5,131 nucleotides of DNA, taken from the NCBI GenBank assembly GCA_022561415.1, contig JADFRH010000181.1:1-5131 (forward strand), given 5' to 3'. Shown here piece after piece: positions 1 through 4,496 of the stretch. A program made the translations under genes and the position numbers. This stretch comes from Planctomycetota bacterium (GTDB lineage: Bacteria > Planctomycetota > Phycisphaerae > UBA1845). Position 1 is the stretch's first letter; every line of letters starts with the position of its first letter. The notes beneath the pieces were generated by a model. That model was not told the origin of the DNA and made no database searches. It worked only from the letters and a program-made list of their open reading frames with translations.

Positions 1-57
1 TCCGAACAAGTGGCTATAGTGGCGGGACTCGGGATTTCTCCCTTATTCGCCGGGCGT

Positions 58-86
58 GACCGCAGCGGTCAGGGCCGGTGCTGACC
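58..86 (+). promoter_or_regulatory. Overlapping, mutually exclusive hairpins in the rpsP leader
   Basis: GACCGC (58-63) is the exact complement of GCGGTC (65-70). GGTCAG (67-72) is the exact complement of CTGACC (81-86), with an 8-nt loop. The segment 67-70 is used by both, so only one hairpin can form at a time. The second one ends 8 nt before the rpsP Shine-Dalgarno. Many ribosomal protein operons are controlled by structured leaders that bind the encoded protein, so an autoregulatory role is possible. This is inference, because short GC-rich repeats also arise by chance. Confidence 0.3.
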
Positions 87-94
87 AGAAGACT

Positions 95-99
95 AGGAG
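95..99 (+). promoter_or_regulatory. Shine-Dalgarno that fixes the GTG start of rpsP
   Basis: AGGAG at 95-99 lies 6 nt before the GTG at 106. There is no ATG in frame at the S16 N-terminus. The first residues after the GTG (GVRIRLKRIGR) are exactly where S16 proteins begin, so this site and the protein alignment agree. Confidence 0.8.
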
Positions 100-105
100 C
101 AGGCA

Positions 106-366
106 GTGGGTGTTCGTATCAGGTTGAAGCGGATCGGGCGTCGTCATCGCCCGGCGTACCGCTTGACGGTTGTCGACGGGCGCAAGCAGCGCGACGGCAG
201 GGTCATCGAAGAGCTCGGGGCGTATGATCCGCTCTGCGTGGACGAAGAGCGTAAGGTGAATTTTAATCGCGAACGAATCGAGTACTGGCTCAGCGTCGGT
301 GCATTGCCCAGCGAGACGGTCGGGCGATTGCTCAAGAAGCAGGGGATCGGTGTTGGCGCTGCGTAG
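106..366 (+). CDS. rpsP: 30S ribosomal protein S16
   Basis: S16 is a small-subunit protein that binds 16S rRNA in the 5' domain and helps early 30S assembly. The product has 86 residues, close to the 80-90 usual for the family. The N-terminus (VRIRLKRIGRRHRPAYRLTVVD) carries the conserved basic S16 signature. It is followed by RDGRVIEELGAYDP (about residues 29-42) and a C-terminal part with ERIEYWLSVGALPSETV, which are also typical. Translation starts at GTG with AGGAG six bases upstream. It is the first gene of the block, and trmD begins 17 bases after its stop. In many bacteria rimM, encoding the S16-dependent 30S maturation factor, sits between these two genes; here it does not. The identification is secure. 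Confidence 0.97.
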   Translation: MGVRIRLKRIGRRHRPAYRLTVVDGRKQRDGRVIEELGAYDPLCVDEERKVNFNRERIEYWLSVGALPSETVGRLLKKQGIGVGAA

Positions 367-383
367 GGTTAAGATGATCTTCG

Positions 384-1097
384 ATGCGAATCGACGTGCT
401 GACACTCTTTCCCGAACTGTTCGTGCCGTTTGCGGCGACAAGCATCATCGGGCGCGCGGTCGAGGCGGGGTTGGTAGCGATCAACTGCGTCTCGTTTCGA
501 GACTTCGCCCGCGACCATCATCGAAGTGTGGATGACCGGCCGTTCGGGGGCGGACCAGGCATGGTTCTCATGTGCGGTCCCGTGTTCGACGCCGTCGAAA
601 GCGTTGAGGCCGAGGCGGACGTCGAGCCGGTTCGCATCCTGCTCACACCACAAGGCGAACGACTGACACAAGAGATTGCGATCGAGCTGGCGGGCGCCGA
701 ACGTCTGTTGATCATTTGCGGGCACTACGAGGGGTTTGACGAACGCATCAGGCTCGGGCTGAACGTCCGGGAGATTTCGATCGGAGACTACGTGCTGTCC
801 GGCGGAGAGTCGGCGGCGATGGTTCTGATCGACGCGGTGGTGCGGCTGTTGCCCGGCGCGTTGGGGGACGAGTCGTCGATCCAGGAGGAGTCTTTTCAAG
901 GCGGGTTGTTGGAATACCCGCAGTACACCAGGCCGCGGGAGTTCCGCGGCATGGCGGTTCCCGACGTGTTGTTGTCGGGGGACCACGCACGAATTGCCGA
1001 TTGGCGGCGAGAGCAGGCGGAGGCGCGGACGCTGAAGCGCAGGCCGGATCTGTTGGCTCCGCGTGATGCGGAGATATCTGCCACGTCGTCGATCTGA
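384..1097 (+). CDS. trmD: tRNA (guanine-N1-)-methyltransferase TrmD
   Basis: TrmD methylates N1 of G37 next to the anticodon, using S-adenosylmethionine, and so prevents +1 frameshifting. It acts as a cytoplasmic SPOUT-class homodimer. The 237-residue product has the expected parts: N-terminal [22 protein letters not shown] (about 52-62), [13 protein letters not shown] (about 109-122), the trefoil-knot SAM site [11 protein letters not shown] (132-142), R154 in [12 protein letters not shown], then [10 protein letters not shown] (175-184) and [10 protein letters not shown] (192-201). In my alignment with the E. coli and Haemophilus enzymes, the catalytic Asp169 is Glu169 here (QEESF instead of EDSF). 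The ATG at 384 has no good Shine-Dalgarno. An out-of-frame ATG at 374 is better placed behind AGGG (365-368), so expression may be kept below that of the ribosomal proteins. It lies between rpsP and rplS, the canonical order. Confidence 0.96.
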   Translation: MRIDVLTLFPELFVPFAATSIIGRAVEAGLVAINCVSFRDFARDHHRSVDDRPFGGGPGMVLMCGPVFDAVESVEAEADVEPVRILLTPQGERLTQEIAIELAGAERLLIICGHYEGFDERIRLGLNVREISIGDYVLSGGESAAMVLIDAVVRLLPGALGDESSIQEESFQGGLLEYPQYTRPREFRGMAVPDVLLSGDHARIADWRREQAEARTLKRRPDLLAPRDAEISATSSI

Positions 1098-1119
1098 TTG
1101 GATAATACGGAGAATCGTG

Positions 1120-1515
1120 ATGAGGCAACCGTTGATCGAGCGTGTGGAGGCGTCGTACCTGAAGGCCAAGCCTCCGACTTTCAGCATCGGAGATACGGTC
1201 GACGTTCGTTGCCGCATCGTGGAGGGCGACAAGGAACGTATTCAGACGTTCAATGGCACGGTCATCGCCCGTCGTGGCGCCGGTCTGAATGAGCGGTTCG
1301 CGGTCCGGCGCATCATCGGGGCCGAGGGGGTCGAGCGTAGTTTCCTGCTGCACTCGCCCAACGTCGTGGATGTGACGGTCCGGCGTCGCGGTCGGGTGCG
1401 TCGTGCCAAGCTCTACTACCTGCGTCACCGCATCGGTAAGGCCCGTAAGGTTCGTGAACTTCGCGTTCATAGCAAGAAGACTCGGTCGGCTGAGCTGGCC
1501 ACGAGCCCCGCGTGA
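1120..1515 (+). CDS. rplS: 50S ribosomal protein L19
   Basis: L19 is a large-subunit protein at the 30S-50S interface. The 131-residue product contains the family core almost in full: FSIGDTVDVRCRIVEGDKERIQ (about 21-42), FNGTVIARRGAGLNERFAVRRI (43-64), GVERSFLLHSP (68-78) and RRGRVRRAKLYYLRHRIGKA (88-107). The ATG at 1120 is preferred because GGAG (1109-1112) lies 7 nt upstream and because L19 proteins start at about this point. The frame is open back to 1063, but that would add 19 residues overlapping trmD. A GTG at 1117 directly before the ATG is a minor alternative. The basic tail after residue 107 (KVRELRVHSKK...) is slightly longer than in E. coli. The gene starts 22 bases after the trmD stop and is probably in the same transcript. 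Confidence 0.97.
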   Translation: MRQPLIERVEASYLKAKPPTFSIGDTVDVRCRIVEGDKERIQTFNGTVIARRGAGLNERFAVRRIIGAEGVERSFLLHSPNVVDVTVRRRGRVRRAKLYYLRHRIGKARKVRELRVHSKKTRSAELATSPA

Positions 1516-1882
1516 TTCGCATCACGCACTGGGTCGTCGGGGAGAGCAAGTCGCAGCGAAGTATCTGCGTCGCCGGGGGCTGCGCATTCTCATCCAAAAC
1601 TATCGCTGCGACGCCGGCGAGATCGACCTGATCGCCTCCGACCGCGGCACCCTTGTCTTTGTCGAGGTCAAGAGCCGAAGCCGCGATGATGTTCAAGAGC
1701 CGCACGAGGCGTTGCGCAACCCGCAGATCAGTCGCATCCAAAACGCCGCGAAGTTTTTCTTGATGGAGCGGAGGTTGCAGAATCGTCCCTGCCGGTTTGA
1801 CGTTGTGACCGTGCTGTGGCCACCGCGCGGGACGCCGCGTATCGAGCATTTCGAGAGCGCGTTCGAGCTTCGACATGCCTGA
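1454..1882 (+). CDS. yraN: UPF0102 / YraN family nuclease-fold protein
   Basis: This is a small cytoplasmic protein of the UPF0102 family, which has a restriction-endonuclease-like fold. Its physiological role is not established. With the GTG at 1454 the product has 142 residues. The core runs from LGRRGEQVAAKYLRRRG (about 26-42) through QNYRCDAGEIDLIA (48-61) to LVFVEVKSRSR (67-77). E31, D58, E71 and K73 form the expected E...D...ExK metal-site pattern. RFDVVTV near the C-terminus is also typical. There is no ATG near the core. GTG 1454 is my choice, with AAGG at 1447-1450, although its spacing is short. GTG 1403 would extend the protein by 17 residues, and CTG 1529 would start it exactly at LGRRGE. 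The chosen start overlaps rplS by 62 bases in another frame, which implies translational coupling. yraN often sits near rplS and rnhB; no rnhB is present here. Confidence 0.85.
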   Translation: MNFAFIARRLGRLSWPRAPRDSHHALGRRGEQVAAKYLRRRGLRILIQNYRCDAGEIDLIASDRGTLVFVEVKSRSRDDVQEPHEALRNPQISRIQNAAKFFLMERRLQNRPCRFDVVTVLWPPRGTPRIEHFESAFELRHA

Positions 1883-1888
1883 CGCGAG

Positions 1889-1939
1889 ATGACCATGGCC
1901 GACGGAGTTTCCCTGAGCCGTAACGATGGGCCTCATTGA
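1889..1939 (+). other. Possible 16-codon upstream ORF overlapping the tatD start
   Basis: An ATG at 1889, with a second in-frame ATG at 1895, opens a short frame that ends at TGA 1937-1939, inside the first codons of tatD. tatD itself has no Shine-Dalgarno at normal spacing; the nearest GGAG (1904-1907) is 18 nt away. A ribosome ending the short ORF would stop 11 nt past the tatD ATG and could re-initiate there. The sequence shows only the frame. Translation is unproven, and the peptide resembles nothing I recognise. Confidence 0.2.
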
Positions 1940-2699
1940 CACGCACGCACACCTGACGTTCCCCGAGCTTCGTGACCAGATTGACGCCGTGCTCGCGCGC
2001 TGCGACGAGGCCGGCGTCGAGCGGGTGATCACGGTCGGAACGGACCTGGACGACGCGGAAAACGCCATCGACTTGGCCCGGCGTTATCCGGGTCGGATCC
2101 ATGCGGCCGTCGGGGTGCATCCGCATGAGGCTGAGAACGTGTCCGAGTCCGACCTGGACAAGATCATCGAGCTGTGGGATGACCCGGCTGTGGTCGGTCT
2201 GGGCGAAATGGGTCTGGATTATCACTACGACTTTGCCGACCAGGGCGTGCAGCGGAAGGTTTTGGCACGCCAACTTGCGGCCGCGAGCAGCCGATCGCAG
2301 CCGCTTGTGATTCACTGCCGCGAGGCGTTCGACGACATCTTGCCCCTGCTGCTCGAGCACGGATTTGACCAGCAACCGGCCGTGTTTCACTGTTTCACCG
2401 GCACGGCCACCGAGGCGCTTAAGATTGCCGAGCATGGATGGCGCATCTCGTTTACGGGGATCGTCACGTTTCCCCGATCGACCGAGCTGCAAGAGATTGC
2501 GCGGAGCTATCCGAACGACGCTTTGATGATCGAGACCGACTCGCCCTATTTGTCCCCGGTTCCCGTTCGCGGCGTCCGGCCCAATGAGCCGTCCCACGTG
2601 GCCCACGTCGCCGGTTTTCTGGCCCAACTGCGGGGCGTTTCGCTGGAAGAGCTCACCGAGCAGACGCGCCGGAATTCGATGGCGTTTTTTGGTCTGTAG
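1926..2699 (+). CDS. tatD: TatD family metal-dependent hydrolase (DNase)
   Basis: TatD proteins are cytoplasmic TIM-barrel enzymes of the amidohydrolase superfamily. Characterised members act as 3'-5' exonucleases or DNases, some linked to oxidative DNA damage or to quality control. The 257-residue length is normal for the family. All metal ligands are visible: H7 and H9 in DTHAHL, E94 in GLGEMGLDYHYD, H130 in VIHCRE, H155 in FHCFTG and D205 in IETDSPYL. The sequence also has AVGVHPHE (61-68) and a C-terminal RRNSMAFFGL ending, both usual for TatD. The ATG at 1926 is the only plausible start, since a TGA in the same frame lies at 1914-1916. No Shine-Dalgarno is seen at normal spacing. The gene lies 43 bases after yraN and may be read from the upstream operon. 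The exact substrate cannot be told from sequence. Confidence 0.93.
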   Translation: MGLIDTHAHLTFPELRDQIDAVLARCDEAGVERVITVGTDLDDAENAIDLARRYPGRIHAAVGVHPHEAENVSESDLDKIIELWDDPAVVGLGEMGLDYHYDFADQGVQRKVLARQLAAASSRSQPLVIHCREAFDDILPLLLEHGFDQQPAVFHCFTGTATEALKIAEHGWRISFTGIVTFPRSTELQEIARSYPNDALMIETDSPYLSPVPVRGVRPNEPSHVAHVAGFLAQLRGVSLEELTEQTRRNSMAFFGL

Positions 2700-2718
2700 C
2701 ACCGTGCGGTCGAACGCG

Positions 2719-2736
2719 GGGGCGGCGCCAAGCCCC
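2719..2736 (+). terminator. Weak GC hairpin after tatD
   Basis: GGGGC (2719-2723) pairs with GCCCC (2732-2736) across an 8-nt loop, 20 bases after the tatD stop. It has no T-run behind it, so it is a poor intrinsic terminator. It may be a chance repeat or part of a Rho-type stop region. Confidence 0.15.
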
Positions 2737-2742
2737 GTATCC

Positions 2743-2770
2743 TTGACATGCCAAGCGCCCGTGTGAGAAT
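2743..2770 (+). promoter_or_regulatory. Probable sigma-70 type promoter of sodN
   Basis: TTGACA at 2743-2748 is a perfect -35 consensus. Sixteen bases later GAGAAT (2765-2770) matches four of the six bases of the -10 consensus and is preceded by TGT (2762-2764), an extended -10 feature. Transcription would begin near 2777, giving a leader of about 60 nt before the sodN ATG. That leader becomes AT-richer toward the start codon. Such a good -35 in GC-rich DNA, in the only real intergenic gap, supports a promoter, but start-site mapping is absent. Confidence 0.55.
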
Positions 2771-2783
2771 CAGCGCTTGTTTT
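2752..2783 (+). promoter_or_regulatory. 28-bp inverted repeat with T4: sodN operator or tatD terminator
   Basis: CAAGCGC (2752-2758) and GCGCTTG (2773-2779) are perfect inverted copies separated by 14 bases, so their centres lie 21 bp apart, two helical turns. One copy sits between the -35 and -10 boxes and the other at the expected start site, an ideal place for a dimeric or tetrameric repressor. TTTT follows at 2780-2783, so read-through RNA from tatD could instead form a 7-bp stem plus T-run terminator. Transcripts starting near 2777 would lack the first arm and escape it. Both roles are compatible; neither is proven. Confidence 0.4.
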
Positions 2784-2839
2784 CGTCGCGCGGCGGAACT
2801 GAGTCAATCCCAAACCCCAAACATTCAAGGAATCAATTT

Positions 2840-3322
2840 ATGTCAAGAACCTATGTAGCAGGAGCTTCGTTTGTCGGGCTCACGATGGTCACGACGGCCG
2901 TACTATGGGTCGCCAATCCGCAGGTGGCCAGTGCTCACTGTCAGGTTCCGTGCGGGATTTACGATGACGCCGCGCGGATCGCTCGGTTGAACGAGGACAC
3001 AGCGACCATCGCCAAGGCGGTCGATCAGATCAATCTGCTGTCGGGCAAGCACGACGCCCAGGCGTTCAACCAGGCCTCGAGGTGGATTGCGACCAAGGAG
3101 GTCCACGCGTCGCACATCATCGAGGTCGTTTCCCAATACTTCCTCACGCAGAAGGTCAAGCCGGTTGCGCACGGCGGCGGCGAGCACGACGCGTATCTGC
3201 ACAAGTTGGCGGATCATCACGCAGTGATGGTGGCGGCCATGAAGACCAAGCAGCACGCCGACGCGTCGCACGTGAACAATCTTCGCAGTGCGATCGCGCG
3301 GCTCGCGACATACTACAAATAG
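2840..3322 (+). CDS. sodN: Nickel superoxide dismutase, exported precursor
   Basis: NiSOD converts superoxide to hydrogen peroxide and oxygen at a mononuclear nickel held by the N-terminal Ni hook. The 160-residue precursor begins with a Sec-like signal peptide: Arg3, a hydrophobic stretch of about residues 5-25, and A30-S31-A32 just before the cleavage point. Cleavage after Ala32 leaves HCQVPCGIYD, in which His1, Cys2, Cys6 and Tyr9 of the mature protein match the Ni-hook residues HCxxPCGxY. Further family features follow: NQASRW and KEVHA (mature 45-58), SQYFL (66-70) and HHAVMVAAMKTKQ (94-106). The mature length of 128 is near the 117 of the Streptomyces enzyme. ATG 2840 has AAGGA 8 nt upstream; the frame is open to TTG 2777, but that start would spoil the signal peptide. 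Residues equivalent to Asp3, Glu17 and Arg47 of Streptomyces NiSOD appear to be Gln, Ala and His. The protein is expected in the periplasm or outside. The gene is probably driven from its own promoter, with the M42 peptidase gene 12 bases downstream. Confidence 0.93.
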   Translation: MSRTYVAGASFVGLTMVTTAVLWVANPQVASAHCQVPCGIYDDAARIARLNEDTATIAKAVDQINLLSGKHDAQAFNQASRWIATKEVHASHIIEVVSQYFLTQKVKPVAHGGGEHDAYLHKLADHHAVMVAAMKTKQHADASHVNNLRSAIARLATYYK

Positions 3323-3327
3323 CCAAC

Positions 3328-3332
3328 GGGAG
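3328..3332 (+). promoter_or_regulatory. Shine-Dalgarno bearing on the M42 peptidase start
   Basis: GGGAG lies only 2 nt before ATG 3335 but 8 nt before the in-frame GTG 3341. By spacing, the GTG is the better start, which would shorten the product by two residues. The ATG coordinate is kept for the gene because codon type favours it. Confidence 0.5.
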
Positions 3333-3334
3333 CG

Positions 3335-4480
3335 ATGGGCGTGGCTCGGGGATCCGGCAACGTGCTTCACCAGCGATTCCTTTGCGAGATGCTTGCGTTG
3401 CCCACGGCACCGTTTGCCGAGCATTTCGTGATTGCTCACGTTGCGCAGTTCTGCCGGAGGCGGCGCCATGTAACGATTCGACGTGACGCCGCAGGGAACG
3501 TGTTGGTGCGTGTCCGCAAAGGGACGCGTCGGATAGCGCGTCCCGTCTGCATCACGGCCCATCTCGATCACCCGGGGTTCGTCGCGGATCGAGAGACGGC
3601 CAAGGGCCGCGTGCGAGCACACTGGCGGGGCGGCGTACCGAAGGAATACTTCGTGGGGAGCCGCGTTCGGTTTTTCGTGGACGACGCCTGGGTTGCGGGG
3701 CGGGTCCGCTCGATCAAGACCGTCATGCGCAACGGTCAACGCCGCGTGGATACGGCCTCGATCGAGGTAGGCGGGGCGGTGCCGCGCGGTTCGATCGGCA
3801 TGTGGGACTTTCCCGACGCGGTCATCCGGGGCAAGCGAATCTACGCTCGCGGCTGCGACGATCTGGCCGGGGCGGCGGCGATGCTCAGTGCGATCGACGA
3901 GCTGGCTCGCGGACGCCGTTCGTGCGATGCCTACTTTCTGTTCACGCGGGCCGAGGAGGTCGGCTTTATCGGGGCGATCGCGGCCGCCAAGGGAAAGACG
4001 ATTCCGAAAAAGTGCTTCGTGGTGGCGATGGAGACCAGCAGCGAGCGACCGCAGGCGAAAATGGGCGATGGGCCGATCCTTCGCGTAGGGGATCGGGCCA
4101 GCGCGTTCACACCGGCGGTCACGGCCCACTGTCACCGCATCGCCCGCGAGCTAAGCGCGACGAATCGTTCGTTTCAGTTTCAGCGCAAGCTCATGGACGG
4201 CGGCACGTGCGAGTCGTCGGCGTACTGCAACCTCGGGTACGAGGCGACGGGGTTGTGCGTGGCGCTAGGCAACTATCATAACGTCGACGCCAAGCGGAAG
4301 CGGCTGGGTCCGGAGTACATCGACCTGTCGGACTACGAGAACGTCATCAAGTGGTTCGTTGAGCTGGGATGTGCGCCGCATCCGTACAATGGCCGGGATG
4401 AGGTGTTGCAGGCGCAACTCGTCGAGCTCGAGCGGACCTACAGAAAGCTCCTCCGTGCTTCGGTGAACCAGCCGTGCTAG
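3335..4480 (+). CDS. M42 family metallo-aminopeptidase-like protein
   Basis: M42 peptidases (glutamyl or TET-type aminopeptidases, clan MH) are usually large cytoplasmic dizinc oligomers that trim peptides. The 381-residue product has the full set of sites in order: H76 and D78 in ITAHLDHPGF, D175/D176 in GCDDLAGAAAML, E207 (expected catalytic base) and E208 in TRAEEVGFIGA, E233 in AMETSS, DGGTCESSA (288-296) and H315 in NYHNVD. Residues of about 86-165, between the first and second sites, match the inserted apical domain of the family. The third-site ligand is Glu where many M42 aminopeptidases have Asp. No signal peptide is visible; the N-terminus is charged and lacks a hydrophobic core. 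It starts 12 bases after sodN and is probably co-transcribed. A role in NiSOD biogenesis is possible but unproven, because the two products seem to end up in different compartments. The substrate is unknown, and an M20/M28-like annotation is a less likely alternative. Confidence 0.85.
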   Translation: MGVARGSGNVLHQRFLCEMLALPTAPFAEHFVIAHVAQFCRRRRHVTIRRDAAGNVLVRVRKGTRRIARPVCITAHLDHPGFVADRETAKGRVRAHWRGGVPKEYFVGSRVRFFVDDAWVAGRVRSIKTVMRNGQRRVDTASIEVGGAVPRGSIGMWDFPDAVIRGKRIYARGCDDLAGAAAMLSAIDELARGRRSCDAYFLFTRAEEVGFIGAIAAAKGKTIPKKCFVVAMETSSERPQAKMGDGPILRVGDRASAFTPAVTAHCHRIARELSATNRSFQFQRKLMDGGTCESSAYCNLGYEATGLCVALGNYHNVDAKRKRLGPEYIDLSDYENVIKWFVELGCAPHPYNGRDEVLQAQLVELERTYRKLLRASVNQPC

Positions 4481-4496
4481 CCATCGGTCACATGGC
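4480..4496. terminator. Short inverted repeat over the convergent stop codons
   Basis: GCCAT (4480-4484) and ATGGC (4492-4496) are perfect inverted copies around a 7-nt loop, spanning the stops of the peptidase gene and of the opposite-strand gene. A bidirectional terminator is expected in such a convergent junction, but the stem is only 5 bp and there is no T-run on either side. The support is weak. Confidence 0.15.

Larger units (their letters stand above)
1..105 (+). other. Leader region upstream of rpsP
   Basis: No gene is recognisable here. All three + strand frames stop before the rpsP start (TAG at 17-19, TGA at 57-59, TGA at 82-84), and the short peptides they would end match nothing I know, so the upstream gene cannot be named. 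A TATAGT hexamer at 15-20 resembles a -10 box, but its -35 would lie outside the window. Two overlapping inverted repeats at 58-86 are listed separately. This is probably the 5' untranslated leader or intercistronic gap of the rpsP operon. Confidence 0.45.

Noticed and set aside
31..47. Terminator-like GGGA-TTTC-TCCC followed by TTATT
   Set aside because: The stem is only 4 bp and the T-run is interrupted, too weak to call.
1078..1106. Internal promoter for rplS (CTGCCA, 17 bases, GATAAT)
   Set aside because: The predicted start near 1113 would remove the rplS Shine-Dalgarno from the transcript, and only four of six -35 bases match.
369..1232. 287-codon - strand open frame opposite trmD
   Set aside because: Antisense shadow of trmD and the start of rplS, with no domain signature.
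1728..2828. 366-codon - strand open frame opposite yraN and tatD
   Set aside because: It covers the complete tatD gene in antisense, has no recognisable motif, and its composition reflects the opposite gene.
2777..2839. N-terminal extension of sodN from TTG 2777
   Set aside because: It would place 21 polar residues before the signal peptide and starts at the predicted transcription start. ATG 2840 has a well-spaced AAGGA.
2903..4135. 410-codon - strand open frame opposite sodN and the peptidase gene
   Set aside because: It lies antisense to two clearly identified genes, matches no family I recognise, and long antisense frames are common in GC-rich DNA.
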